A stretch of DNA of 64,000 nt. It comes from Pseudomonadota bacterium. GTDB lineage: Bacteria; Desulfobacterota; Desulfobacteria; Desulfobacterales; Desulfobacteraceae. The notes beneath the pieces are model-generated. The model was not told the DNA's origin and ran no database searches. It saw only the letters and a list, made by a program, of their open reading frames with translations. This document shows positions 1 through 8,605 of this stretch, one piece after another. The stretch spans positions 1 through 64,000 of the forward strand of contig JAHJLV010000030.1 of assembly GCA_018821535.1 (NCBI GenBank), given 5' to 3'. A program made the position numbers and the translations under genes. Numbering within the stretch: the first letter of the stretch is position 1; every line of letters begins with the position of its first letter.

Positions 1-66
1 ATCCAACAAAAAAATGACTGATTTTGAGTGTTATTTGCTCCAGAACGGGATAATTCCACTCTGTTT

Positions 67-84
67 CGCCCATTTATTTGGGCG
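67..84 (-). terminator. Short hairpin after the transposase gene
   Basis: A 6-bp perfect stem (CGCCCA/TGGGCG) with a 6-nt loop begins 3 nt past the transposase stop codon. No run of T follows on the transcribed strand, so it is at best a weak terminator, or an IS-end structure. Confidence 0.35.
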
Positions 85-87
85 CAC

Positions 88-1161
88 CTATGCCGCTTCC
101 TCCAGCTTTTCGAATATTCTAAACCCTCTTTGTATATTAAACGCAACCTGCCTGAACCAAATATCTATGTTGTTTTTTGCTATGGTTGTAAATCTGGCTT
201 GTTGACCATCATCATGAAGATGACTTAATCCAAAGTACTGCTCAACGATATATCTGATCTTGGATATTTTTTTATTCCGTTCAATCTCGTACTCTGTCAG
301 TTTTGCGTTTATTTCATTCTTTCTCATGATACCGTCTTTAAGTTTGTTCATAGCCAAGAAGGCCCGGTTGAGCTCTCCATGATATCCTTTGTCTGCATAC
401 ACAAACGCAAGTCTTTGTTTTGTATGTCGGCTGTATATCGTGCAATATGCCAGGTAGTTGGTATCATGGACTGAGGCCTGACTCAAGACTGTCGCAAGAA
501 CAAATCCATGGGTGGCATCTACCGAAGCATGTTCCTTAAGTCCAAAATAATGCTTCTTTCTTTTCGTTACCCAATTTGATTCAATGTCTCTTGAAAATTT
601 TAGCGGATTACCATTTTTATCGAGTCTGCCCGCTGGCGTTTCCCTTTTAGCTTTCAACTGAGCCAGCTTCTTATTGCTCACAGGGCGACTGGCTGATTTA
701 ACAACCCGGGCATCAACTGCTATCCCTTCATTAATAACTAAACCTCGCTCCGAAAATTGATTCAGTATATTCTGTACAATCAGCTCAAATTTACCTTTTG
801 TCAGTCTTTTTCTGAATTTTGAGAAGGTTGAATGATCTGGAGAGGATTCACTTGCTGACAATCCTAAAAATTTCTGGAATGATTCTCGATCATTGATCAT
901 ATTCTCAAGTTCGGGGTCCGATTTAATCCGAAACCATTTCTGAATCAACAGACATTTAAACAAAAAAACTGGCGAGTAGGCTTTATTGCCCTCTTTTTTA
1001 TATCCCACCGGATAATCTTTTAAAAGAATGGATTCAATTTTTTCCCATTCAATGGCTTTTTCCATATCCATTAATGTATCCAGGCTTTTATTCTTCTTTT
1101 TTACCGTAGTTTTTTCAAACTCGGAAAAAGTTAAATTTTTTTGTTTCGATTTAAATCCCAT
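88..1161 (-). CDS. IS5-family-like transposase (DDE)
   Basis: A complete 357-residue transposase. The N-terminal half matches the IS5/IS1182-type helix-turn-helix region (DHSTFSKFRKR around residue 109). The catalytic acidic triad is visible: D150 in IAVDARVV, D257 in YADKGYHG and E307 in YIVEQYFG, the last in the usual IS5 arrangement before the C-terminal helix. The ATG start is preceded by GGAG at good spacing. The gene lies at the downstream end of the exopolysaccharide operon and may mark where that locus was cut or rearranged. I could not find convincing terminal inverted repeats, so the exact element ends are unknown. The frame looks intact, so it may be active. Confidence 0.85.
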   Translation of the reverse strand: MGFKSKQKNLTFSEFEKTTVKKKNKSLDTLMDMEKAIEWEKIESILLKDYPVGYKKEGNKAYSPVFLFKCLLIQKWFRIKSDPELENMINDRESFQKFLGLSASESSPDHSTFSKFRKRLTKGKFELIVQNILNQFSERGLVINEGIAVDARVVKSASRPVSNKKLAQLKAKRETPAGRLDKNGNPLKFSRDIESNWVTKRKKHYFGLKEHASVDATHGFVLATVLSQASVHDTNYLAYCTIYSRHTKQRLAFVYADKGYHGELNRAFLAMNKLKDGIMRKNEINAKLTEYEIERNKKISKIRYIVEQYFGLSHLHDDGQQARFTTIAKNNIDIWFRQVAFNIQRGFRIFEKLEEAA

Positions 1162-1374
1162 AGGTGGTCTCCATTTATGAATTTAGAATATATTTTTTAT
1201 AGCACAAATGGATTTAATATTCAATTATTTTAATTGCTTATATTAAAAAACTTGATCAATCTTTGGGTCTTTGATTCCAATTTTGTAATATGTGGGTGCT
1301 TTCTGTCTTAAGTTGATCAAAGGTCTTTTTAAGTAGCGCGGGTGTATGTTCATTTTGCAAAGGGTGCTCTCTCT

Positions 1375-2646
1375 TCAGGCGGGGACTCTGATATTATCCG
1401 CCCATCGTTGCGCTGCCTCGGATAAAGAAACCGTCATAGCCAGGTTAATCCAAAAATACGGGTAATACAAAACTGTTACAAAAAATCCACTGATCATATA
1501 TCCGATCAATGCGCCATCCAACCCATGGGACATAAAGAATAAAAATTTATTGTCTTGCGGTGCCTGGAGGATTATCTTTCTGACTTTATAGTTATTATAA
1601 AAAGTAAAAAAAATCAGTAACAGGAAGACTGAAAAACCTGTATAACCTAGATCCACTGCACATTGAATAAAAATATTATGGGATACCTCAGAGTTTTCAA
1701 TTCCAAATACTCGTTCCTGGGCGAAAATCCAGTTTTCATGCCCAACTCCAAGGACTGGATATTGTTCTATCAATTCTATTCCTCTTTTCCAATAGGTTAT
1801 TCTGCTTGTGGAAGTATCATCTTCGCCCATTGCATCAAACCGAGCCATCTGTTCAGGGGGAATAATTGCATAAATCGCGATCCCAATAATTGCCGCCAAA
1901 ATAAAGGCTTTGAGCTTATATCTGCTTTTGAGCACCCAGAATAAAATCACCCCTGCGGCCCCCAGGACAGCCCCTCTGGAAGAGGAAGATATTGTACCTG
2001 TCAGCGCTGTTAATGGGAAAAAAAAGAGAAGTGCTTTTTTCCATAACGGCCAATGTTCTTTAAGACTCCAGAAAAAACAGGTGCTCACAGCAAGGAATAT
2101 CACCATCTGGATACCAAACTCTCCGGAATTATGAAACCATCCTGGTCCGCCTCCCGAACCGATATTAATAAAACTAAACCCTGATGAAAGCCAGTTTCGG
2201 AATGAAAATTGTGACATTTTGAAGCTATAAAGCATGAAAGCAAGAATAAAAATAAAAAACCGGTTTTCTGTATTAATGACATTCACAATCAAGAAATATA
2301 TGATCATCCAGGATATAAACTCAGAAAGTTTGGAATACGAGATTGATGGAGAAAGTGCAAAAAAAGAAGAGGCCAGAATGACAATAAAGTATAAAACAAT
2401 GAGTTTATTTAAAGGATTTTTTACTCTGCCAAAACCGCCTTGAGTGATTAGGAGAAACAGCGCAATAAGTATAATAATCTGGGCATATGGCAAGATATCG
2501 AGGGATTTGTAGAGCGTCTGGGGCCGGACATACTCAAAAAAAAGATACAGATTCACAAGCCAGAAAAGTGTATTTTGTGTTTTAATATATCTCCACAAGT
2601 CTCCTAATTTCATCTGGTACAGTGTGTTTGTTTCTTTTTCCATCAT
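1375..2646 (-). CDS. Exosortase-associated O-glycosylation ligase (Wzy/WaaL-like)
   Basis: A polytopic inner-membrane protein of the O-antigen ligase/polymerase superfamily. The N-terminal FEYVRPQTLY motif is characteristic of the putative O-glycosylation ligases found next to exosortases. About ten hydrophobic segments and a long periplasmic loop in the C-terminal half (GVGHENWIFAQE) fit a Wzy/WaaL fold. The likely role is polymerising the exopolysaccharide or attaching glycan to PEP-CTERM proteins at the periplasmic face. It is the last gene of the operon. A GTG at 2664 is in frame, but the ATG at 2646, just after the phosphatase stop at 2654, is preferred. Substrate unknown. Confidence 0.8.
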   Translation of the reverse strand: MMEKETNTLYQMKLGDLWRYIKTQNTLFWLVNLYLFFEYVRPQTLYKSLDILPYAQIIILIALFLLITQGGFGRVKNPLNKLIVLYFIVILASSFFALSPSISYSKLSEFISWMIIYFLIVNVINTENRFFIFILAFMLYSFKMSQFSFRNWLSSGFSFINIGSGGGPGWFHNSGEFGIQMVIFLAVSTCFFWSLKEHWPLWKKALLFFFPLTALTGTISSSSRGAVLGAAGVILFWVLKSRYKLKAFILAAIIGIAIYAIIPPEQMARFDAMGEDDTSTSRITYWKRGIELIEQYPVLGVGHENWIFAQERVFGIENSEVSHNIFIQCAVDLGYTGFSVFLLLIFFTFYNNYKVRKIILQAPQDNKFLFFMSHGLDGALIGYMISGFFVTVLYYPYFWINLAMTVSLSEAAQRWADNIRVPA

Positions 2647-2653
2647 GTTCTTT

Positions 2654-3232
2654 TCACGCTTCACATTTCAACGCCAATCGATCCAACGCTGTTCTGATGC
2701 GTTTAAAACAGCGAATAAAAGCATTTTCATCTTTTCCGTATGGATCATAAATATTACACATCGCCCGCTGGGGCCACGGCAGAAAATCTGCCAGCAAAAA
2801 GATTTTATGCTTATATTCGGGGAATTTTTCAAGCATTTGGAGATACTGAGCATACTCCATTGGTAAAATCAAGTCTGCAATAGAAAGATCACAGGAAGCG
2901 CAGCTCTTTGAAAAATGGGATTTCAAATCAACTCCGAAAATTAGCCCGGCTTTCACGGCTGAATCCGGTGACGGCATAGGGCGGTTAACGTTCAAACCAC
3001 ATGAAGTTACCTGCAAAGAAGGATTCTTCGTTTTATCCCGCAGATAAAATTCAGCAAAGGCGCTTCTGCAAATATTCCCCTGACAAACAAAAACAATATT
3101 TTTGAAAGTGTTTCCCGGCAAAGGACTCCGTTTTATTAAATACCGTGGGCAATCCAAGATATTGCGCAGGCAGTATTTCAAATTGGTCTTGAGCTTTTTT
3201 GGAATCCTTTCTTTTATTGAAAACTGCATCAT
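2654..3232 (-). CDS. Low-molecular-weight protein-tyrosine phosphatase
   Basis: An LMW-PTP (Wzb/Etp-like). The P-loop CX5R is present as CQGNICRS (C50, R56 counted from the ATG at 3232), and an IYDPYG segment near residue 160 supplies the catalytic acid DP motif. A roughly 40-residue N-terminal extension precedes the usual start of the family. Its expected partner is the tyrosine autokinase encoded upstream in the same operon (14959-15852); together they would set the phosphorylation state that drives polymer assembly. A TTG at 3277 gives a longer form overlapping the EpsI gene. I prefer the ATG pair at 3232/3229, but the ribosome binding site is weak either way. Confidence 0.82.
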   Translation of the reverse strand: MMQFSIKERIPKKLKTNLKYCLRNILDCPRYLIKRSPLPGNTFKNIVFVCQGNICRSAFAEFYLRDKTKNPSLQVTSCGLNVNRPMPSPDSAVKAGLIFGVDLKSHFSKSCASCDLSIADLILPMEYAQYLQMLEKFPEYKHKIFLLADFLPWPQRAMCNIYDPYGKDENAFIRCFKRIRTALDRLALKCEA

Positions 3233-3257
3233 ATCTGGTACGATACCTCTGACTCTT

Positions 3258-3926
3258 TTATTGGCTGTCCGCTTCAACCGGCCAATATTCTGGAAGCAGC
3301 CTCAACATTTCCTGACTGAAATTTTTGACCATCTCGTTTGTCTGCTCCAGCCTGTCTTTTGAGGTGATGGAAGATACTCTTACAAAGGCACCGTCATTCC
3401 GGTTCTGCAGGATTCTTCCCACAAAGCGCTGGATGTTCTGTTCGATTCCATTGGATAATACTTTATCACCGTCAGATTGATACCAGTGGTACACAACATC
3501 ATACACCTCTCCTTTCCGGGAAGTGATAAAATTAACGGTTTCAACATCATCTGAATTATTTCGGGTAAGTTTCACTGTTGTATTCCGAATGATGCCCCAA
3601 CCAGCCCCTGGAAGGCAGGCATAGGGGTTGTGCGGGGTTCGGCCGCCTTTTGCCGTGCCGTAATATCCGATATACAGATCCACCTGTCTTCCGTCTCCGG
3701 ATCGGTAGTGGCGGTATACGTGCCCGTCTGCATTTAGTTCTTCATATATGGACTTGTCAAAAAAGTCTTCCGTGCCGGTGTATCCCAGTATTTCCATGGG
3801 TAGATTTTCAAGGTTGGTCTGGACCACAACAGGGGTTCCTCTCTGGGCCAGGACCAGAATACCGATACTGGTCATCACCAGAATCACCAGGGTAATAATA
3901 AATGATTGATTGGTTTTCATGGGCAT
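3258..3926 (-). CDS. EpsI-family exosortase-associated protein
   Basis: A 222-residue protein with one N-terminal membrane anchor (residues ~8-28) and a periplasmic EpsI domain. The domain is recognisable from GTEDFFDKSIYE, VDLYIGYYGTAKGGRTPHNPYACLPGAGW and a C-terminal region rich in basic residues. EpsI is found fused to, or next to, exosortases; here it is a separate gene 10 bp downstream of the exosortase. Its biochemical role is not established; it is thought to act with exosortase in EPS or PEP-CTERM protein processing. Two ATGs (3926 and 3920) are possible. Confidence 0.85.
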   Translation of the reverse strand: MPMKTNQSFIITLVILVMTSIGILVLAQRGTPVVVQTNLENLPMEILGYTGTEDFFDKSIYEELNADGHVYRHYRSGDGRQVDLYIGYYGTAKGGRTPHNPYACLPGAGWGIIRNTTVKLTRNNSDDVETVNFITSRKGEVYDVVYHWYQSDGDKVLSNGIEQNIQRFVGRILQNRNDGAFVRVSSITSKDRLEQTNEMVKNFSQEMLRLLPEYWPVEADSQ

Positions 3927-3936
3927 ATCTTTATAG

Positions 3937-4743
3937 TTAAAGTTTTTTTAATATATTTACCTCGATAAAGAGGACAGCCAGGCCAAATATGAAAACAACC
4001 ATTCCGGAAAAATCATGCAAAAACCCTCGGGCCACCTGGGCGCCGAAAAAATGGGCCAGTATACCGGTTCCGGTGACGCGGACGATATTGGCGATCAGTG
4101 CAATGGGAACGGCTGACAATAAAATCACCACTTTTTTCCAGAGGGTGAATTCCAGCAGGTAAACAAACAATACACTCAGCATGGTCAGGGCAGTGATAGA
4201 TCGGATTCCGCTGCAGGCTTCGGCAACCTCCAGTTGTGTCTGGGCAAAATACAACATATTGCCTTCCTGATAAACAGGGACGTTTACAGCGTGGATTAAA
4301 AATGCAGAGATATCAGTTGCAAACAACTGGAGCGGAAGGGAAATCATGCCAACAATGGATTCCGGTACCGGAACCATGAAAAAAGCAAACATCATCGGGA
4401 AAGCAAGGATTTTAAAGATACGGCGACCGTAAACAAACAATACAATGCCAATCAAGGATGTCACGATCATGAGGCGTGAAACCACTGCCACACTACCGGC
4501 AAAAGAAGCAAGATAAATCGCCATGGATGCCATGAGAATCCAGAGCCCTGTAAGGGAAGTCTGTGCATTTTCTTCTGCCAGACGGTCTTTTTTCTGCCAT
4601 GCCAGGTACAGGCAGATCAGCGGCACCAGTATTCCATGGGATTCATCTGAGTGGTTCAGCCATGCATCAATCAACTGGGGTAAAACCGGATAAAAAACGG
4701 TAAGCCAGAGTACTATCAATAGCGTAAATTTTATGGCAGGCAT
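3937..4743 (-). CDS. Exosortase (EpsH/XrtA-type transmembrane protease-transpeptidase)
   Basis: An eight-helix membrane protein of 268 residues with the exosortase catalytic set: Cys in EACSGIR (C177), Arg in NIVRVTGTG (R222) and His in FLHDFSG (H243). By family knowledge it cleaves C-terminal PEP-CTERM sorting signals in a sortase-like way and may transfer the protein to another acceptor. A candidate substrate in this window is the vWA protein at 57279-58127, which ends in VPEPATMM plus a hydrophobic helix and RRKK. The start overlaps the aminotransferase stop by 13 bp, indicating translational coupling. Assignment to the XrtA subclass is inferred from the neighbouring gene set. Confidence 0.92.
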   Translation of the reverse strand: MPAIKFTLLIVLWLTVFYPVLPQLIDAWLNHSDESHGILVPLICLYLAWQKKDRLAEENAQTSLTGLWILMASMAIYLASFAGSVAVVSRLMIVTSLIGIVLFVYGRRIFKILAFPMMFAFFMVPVPESIVGMISLPLQLFATDISAFLIHAVNVPVYQEGNMLYFAQTQLEVAEACSGIRSITALTMLSVLFVYLLEFTLWKKVVILLSAVPIALIANIVRVTGTGILAHFFGAQVARGFLHDFSGMVVFIFGLAVLFIEVNILKKL

Positions 4744-5957
4744 TTGTTTTCCTTTTGAAAAAACGGTGTCAATATCTGTTTAATCTTTCTTATATCTGCA
4801 GCCTTCATGAAATGATGAACCGGCAGGGTCAGCACCTGCCCGGCGATGGCGGAGGCCTTGGGAAACGTCATGTTCCTGAATCTGTCCCGGATCTGCGGGA
4901 TATGATTGACAGAGTCCGGGTACGCCCGCATCAGGCCCAGGCCGTTTTGTTCGGAGACTGCAAGGATTCCTGCCAATGCTGCGGCATCGGTTACTTTAAG
5001 CGGAAACCGCAGTTTTGCCTGGCAAGCCAGGTGAATATTCTGCATTTTTTCAGACGGGCAACGGGACATCAGATCTGCCCAGTTTCGGACTGCCTTTTGC
5101 CGGTCTAAAGTTATCTGTTTCAACCTTTTTTCCCAGCCCCGTGAAAGACCTGCCTGAAATGCGCAGAGTTTCTGGATCGAAAAATCCGGTTCAAACAGGG
5201 TTTCGCCAAGCTTTAAAAATGGCAGGGCTTTGGGAAACCAGAACCAGGCCGGACGCATGAAAATATTCAGGATAACGGCGTAAATCAAAAGTTTCAGGGT
5301 CTCCAGGCGGCTGTATTCTGGAAGATCAGCCATCTGTCTGGCTATCCGATCTGCCAGGCCAGGGTTGTTGGTCAGGATAATGCCGCCTTCAACAGTGGAA
5401 AGCGCCTTTCCCCGGCCCAAGCTGAAAAACCCGACATCGCCCAGTGTTCCAAGTTTTTGATGATTTGACTCCCCTCCCATTGCCTGGGCAGCATCTTCAA
5501 CAATCCACACCTTTTTGGCAGTGGTGATATTGCGGATGCGGCCAATGTCGGCAGGCATGCCAAAAAGGTGGGTGGGTATGACAGCCAGAACACAGGGGCG
5601 GGATATCTCATTTTCAAGCTGATCAAAATCAAAGTCAAGGGTGTCCGGATTGATATCGCACAACCGGATCTCAAGACCGGCTTTTAAAATGGCAGAGGGT
5701 ACAGAATAGCAGGTAAAGGCCGGGATGATCACTTCATTTCTTTCAGGGTGCTGTTCGTGCAGCGATTTGAGAATAATTGTGAGTGCTGCTTTGCCGGAAG
5801 ATACCAGAAAACTGTGGCTCACCTTGAAGTGACGGGTGAGTTCGGATTCAAAGCGCTTTATTTCCGTCTGGCCGTTGCAAATGCCTTTGAGCCCGGAAAA
5901 AATATCTTTGAAGGTGATAGGGGCAGCTGCCGGTGGAAGGGTTCGACCAATACGCAT
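4731..5957 (-). CDS. DegT/DnrJ/EryC1-family sugar aminotransferase
   Basis: A PLP-dependent fold-type I sugar aminotransferase of 408 residues. The PLP-ring aspartate is in VEDAAQAMG (D155) and the Schiff-base lysine in FSLGRGKALSTVEGG (K184). It likely transaminates a keto-deoxy nucleotide sugar for the exopolysaccharide made by this operon. It sits between the FemAB-like gene (4 bp gap) and the exosortase (13 bp overlap). No matching dehydratase is seen in the window, so the keto-sugar donor must be made elsewhere. Confidence 0.82.
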   Translation of the reverse strand: MRIGRTLPPAAAPITFKDIFSGLKGICNGQTEIKRFESELTRHFKVSHSFLVSSGKAALTIILKSLHEQHPERNEVIIPAFTCYSVPSAILKAGLEIRLCDINPDTLDFDFDQLENEISRPCVLAVIPTHLFGMPADIGRIRNITTAKKVWIVEDAAQAMGGESNHQKLGTLGDVGFFSLGRGKALSTVEGGIILTNNPGLADRIARQMADLPEYSRLETLKLLIYAVILNIFMRPAWFWFPKALPFLKLGETLFEPDFSIQKLCAFQAGLSRGWEKRLKQITLDRQKAVRNWADLMSRCPSEKMQNIHLACQAKLRFPLKVTDAAALAGILAVSEQNGLGLMRAYPDSVNHIPQIRDRFRNMTFPKASAIAGQVLTLPVHHFMKAADIRKIKQILTPFFQKENKCLP

Positions 5958-5960
5958 TGT

Positions 5961-7040
5961 CTACAGTCCGATATGCTTTCTGATCATGGGGCCGATCAGG
6001 GCGGTGATTGAAACAGGCAGTTTCTGCCAGTATTGAATGGCAGTGTCGAATTTTGATTTTTCAGATGCTTCTTCTGAGACAGGCTCACCGTTCAAAGAGA
6101 AACAATACCAGTGAAGGGGGTGGGGTTTGGCGCCCCATTGTTTCTTAAACTTATAGGTGCCTTCATCCGGGGTGGATCTGCCAAAGTCAAAATAACGATA
6201 CCCATTGTCACAGGCATACTCAAGCATGGCCCAGTATAAAAGCATGTTGGGGCTGAGCCTGCTGTAGTTTCGCAAAGAAGATGCCCAGGGGTTTTCCAGA
6301 GTATCTTTAAACCCGGAAACAATACTGGCGGCATAGGGTTGGTTGTCTTTATGCACTATGATAATTTTTGTGTTTTCATTAAATCGTTCTAAAACATTTT
6401 CCAGCAATTTTTTTGAATGCACAGGCGAACCCAGGTCTCTCATATTGACAAGAAAAACATTATAAAAATCATCCAGCAGCTCTTTTCCGCCAATTTTTGA
6501 CTCAAGCCCTTCTTTAACGGGTTTGTTAATCTGGCTTCGCAATTTTGATTTAAAGGATTGCATCAGAACTTCTGAGGATTCAGGAAGTTCCAGCAGCATG
6601 CGGACCTTATGGGTTCTCACGTTACAGGTTGCGGTATCAAAAAGACTGCTGCTGTCTTCAACGCCGGCAATGGGATGTGTATGACGTAGTTCAAGTGTGT
6701 CGGCTTTCAGAGATTTTGCAAGTTCAATGGCGGCAGAAACAAGTTCTTTTTCAATCTCATCTGTATCTGCCAGAATCCCGCCCATATCAAAAAACGGGAT
6801 GGATATCAATGCGTTCCCAAAGATGAAATGCTTTAAATGAACCAGAGGCAGAATGCCAGCCATGACGGTTTGCGTATCATCACGAAACGCTGCCAGATAA
6901 TATGTTTTATGGTTGTATGCGTTTTCAATGACCTTTTTCCACCCGGACAGATGGTACAAATTTGCCTGGGGGTGGGCATGGACGTACTTGTCCCAAAGGC
7001 TGGTCTGGTTCTGAGTCAGGTATTTAATTGTTATGGGCAA
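5961..7040 (-). CDS. FemAB-like protein, exosortase/PEP-CTERM-system-associated
   Basis: A 359-residue GNAT-fold protein of the FemAB type that accompanies XrtA loci. Two GNAT-like halves are visible, with YHLSGWKKVIENAYNH near residue 30 and a C-terminal region GYRYFDFGRSTPDEGTYKFKKQWGA. FemAB proteins transfer amino acids from aminoacyl-tRNA; here the acceptor is unknown and may be a glycan or lipid intermediate. The only usable start is a TTG at 7038-7040, because the upstream frame closes at a TGA. That TTG lies inside the 38-bp repeat, which carries a relic of the deacetylase 3' end, so the gene originally overlapped the deacetylase stop. Confidence 0.82.
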   Translation of the reverse strand: MPITIKYLTQNQTSLWDKYVHAHPQANLYHLSGWKKVIENAYNHKTYYLAAFRDDTQTVMAGILPLVHLKHFIFGNALISIPFFDMGGILADTDEIEKELVSAAIELAKSLKADTLELRHTHPIAGVEDSSSLFDTATCNVRTHKVRMLLELPESSEVLMQSFKSKLRSQINKPVKEGLESKIGGKELLDDFYNVFLVNMRDLGSPVHSKKLLENVLERFNENTKIIIVHKDNQPYAASIVSGFKDTLENPWASSLRNYSRLSPNMLLYWAMLEYACDNGYRYFDFGRSTPDEGTYKFKKQWGAKPHPLHWYCFSLNGEPVSEEASEKSKFDTAIQYWQKLPVSITALIGPMIRKHIGL

Positions 7041-7070
7041 GATAATCCATACAGATGGTGAATTTCAAAT
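7033..7070. repeat. 38-bp direct repeat, copy A (femAB side)
   Basis: This 38-bp stretch is 36/38 identical to 9024-9061, by direct base comparison. On the minus strand it still reads as a deacetylase C-terminus (KFTICMDYLAHNN, then stop), although no deacetylase gene precedes it. It therefore marks the ancestral junction between the deacetylase and femAB genes, now split by a 2-kb cassette. Confidence 0.85.
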
Positions 7071-7097
7071 TAAACGTGTGTGGCGGCATTACGAGAT

Positions 7098-7307
7098 TTA
7101 TTGTTCTTTGTCTGACAGCAGGTGCAGCGGGATTTCGACGGGTTCGTTATTCAGTATCTGTCTGACCAGATCAACTTCGAGATCAATGATCTGTGCGATC
7201 ATTTCTTCAGTCAGTCCTTTTTTGCCGGCATTGCGGACCAATGCGATCATAGCTTCCTGTCTGCCTTCCTGCATGCCTTCCTGTCTGAGTTTTTCTGCAG
7301 TTGTCAT
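7098..7307 (-). CDS. C-terminal remnant of an Rpn/PD-(D/E)XK-type transposase-nuclease
   Basis: A short protein of about 69 residues (from the ATG at 7307) with the QEGMQEGRQEA helix and GLTEEMIAQIIDLEVDLV tail typical of the C-termini of Rpn-family recombination-promoting nucleases. The N-terminal nuclease domain is missing. An AGGGGAG ribosome binding site sits 7 nt before the ATG, so the fragment may still be translated. It lies in the cassette between the two 38-bp repeats and is probably a relic of mobile DNA. Confidence 0.55.
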   Translation of the reverse strand: MTTAEKLRQEGMQEGRQEAMIALVRNAGKKGLTEEMIAQIIDLEVDLVRQILNNEPVEIPLHLLSDKEQ

Positions 7308-7438
7308 GGCAATCTCCCCTCCTTTATCTGAAATACTGGGGCTGAGGCTGTTCAATTTAGAGCCTGGCTCAGGGCATGACGTGCATCAGTATCGCCATGT
7401 ACCAAGTGGATTTGTTTTGGGGAAACTATTTTCAATTA

Positions 7439-7870
7439 TCAATTTTTATCCATCCAGGCGATGATTTCTTTGGCAAATTCTTTAAAATCACCCAGGTTGG
7501 TGGTTGAAACTGAAAAAACGATATCCCAGTTAATGGTTGAGTATTCATGTACTGCAATATTACGAAACCCAACACTTTTTTTCATCCGGTCACATATTTT
7601 ATCAGACAGAATTCCCATCTGATTCAAATTATCAAAACTTTCCGCCATGCTTTCCGGTGCTTTTGCTGATGATTGGGCATTCAGGTGGGAAGCAATATCA
7701 ACGCAGACCTGCACTGCTCTTTGAAGGTTTAACGATATAATATCCTGAGAATCATAATTTGACTGTAATTTTTCACTGGTTTCAGGCACTTTTTCTTCAA
7801 TGCGCTCGATACACCGCCTAAGGGATGCTATCTTCCGTAATATAGCCTGTTTATCCATTAATAAATCCAT
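7439..7870 (-). CDS. hepT: HepT-like HEPN toxin (DUF86)
   Basis: A 143-residue all-helical HEPN protein. The RX4HXY motif of HepT ribonuclease toxins is intact in FRNIAVHEYS (R103, H108, Y110). Its start overlaps the end of the MntA-like gene by 20 bp, the standard arrangement of HepT/MntA modules, in which MntA neutralises HepT by adding AMP to the tyrosine of the motif (established for the family). ATG 7870 has AGGT upstream; ATG 7858 is the alternative. Confidence 0.85.
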   Translation of the reverse strand: MDLLMDKQAILRKIASLRRCIERIEEKVPETSEKLQSNYDSQDIISLNLQRAVQVCVDIASHLNAQSSAKAPESMAESFDNLNQMGILSDKICDRMKKSVGFRNIAVHEYSTINWDIVFSVSTTNLGDFKEFAKEIIAWMDKN

Positions 7871-8243
7871 TGACCTGTTTTTCCAGAATCATCCGGGTGT
7901 ACGGCATCATATCTGCCTGATTGTACCACATTTTTTTCAGAAAAAATGCAAACAGCGGGACTGATTTTTTGATGAGTACATCACCGCCACATAAAATATT
8001 TTTTAGAATATGACCGTTTACCTGATGAAGATCTATCAAGTCGATATCCCTTTTCAACGCTTTTTCAAGGGCTATATATATCTGTGTTCTTTTTTCGTAG
8101 GAAACTGCTTTTTTTTGAGCAAAAGCAATATCTATATCACTTTGTCGGGTAAGTTGATTTTTTACAGCTGATCCAAAAACAATCACTATTTCAATTTCAG
8201 GAAATTTTTCAAATTCATGTTTGATTTTTTCATATAAATTCAT
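7851..8243 (-). CDS. mntA: MntA-like nucleotidyltransferase antitoxin
   Basis: A minimal nucleotidyltransferase with the GSx10DxD signature FGSAVKNQLTRQSDIDIAF (G24, S25, D36, D38 from the ATG at 8243). It is expected to AMPylate the adjacent HepT-like toxin. A TTG at 8258 would add five residues but has no better ribosome binding site. The C-terminal region is longer than in the other MNT protein of the cassette and ends in a helix that overlaps the toxin start. Confidence 0.83.
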   Translation of the reverse strand: MNLYEKIKHEFEKFPEIEIVIVFGSAVKNQLTRQSDIDIAFAQKKAVSYEKRTQIYIALEKALKRDIDLIDLHQVNGHILKNILCGGDVLIKKSVPLFAFFLKKMWYNQADMMPYTRMILEKQVNGFING

Positions 8244-8258
8244 GGCAAACCAGCACAA

Positions 8259-8603
8259 TCAACTGTTATACGCATGCCGACTGTAGAACTCAATGCCGAC
8301 ACGCTGAATATGATCCACAAGATCCGGGTTCTCAATCTTTTCAAACAGACAAAGATCGATTGTATATGGCAGCAGCAGATCGTCGATCTGCGTTTCAATG
8401 GCCAATAATTGTGTGGTGGTCAGTTTTTTTCCCATAATGGTCAAGTCAATATCTGATCCGCTGCTGAAGTTGCCTTTGGCCCTGGAGCCATAAAGACAGA
8501 TTTTTTCAATTTCCGGATATTGTGCAAAAATCCGGTGAAGCTTTTCAATGGTTTGAGGGGGCAAGCCTGTGGATTTCAGATTGTCTGGCGTCTTGATGGT
8601 CAT
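8259..8603 (-). CDS. MNT-domain nucleotidyltransferase (HI0073-like)
   Basis: A 114-residue minimal nucleotidyltransferase with LYGSRAKGNFSSGSDIDLTI (G39, S40, D51, D53). It lies immediately downstream of the HI0074-like HEPN gene (2-bp gap), which identifies it as the HI0073 partner. This second MNT/HEPN pair in the same cassette is a different subfamily from the HepT/MntA pair beside it. Whether it acts as toxin-antitoxin or as a substrate-modifying pair is not settled for this subfamily. Confidence 0.83.
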   Translation of the reverse strand: MTIKTPDNLKSTGLPPQTIEKLHRIFAQYPEIEKICLYGSRAKGNFSSGSDIDLTIMGKKLTTTQLLAIETQIDDLLLPYTIDLCLFEKIENPDLVDHIQRVGIEFYSRHAYNS

Positions 8604-8605
8604 CT

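Noticed and set aside
1162..1260. Terminal inverted repeats of the IS
   Set aside because: No convincing match between the two flanks of the transposase by eye; the ends may lie outside the window start.
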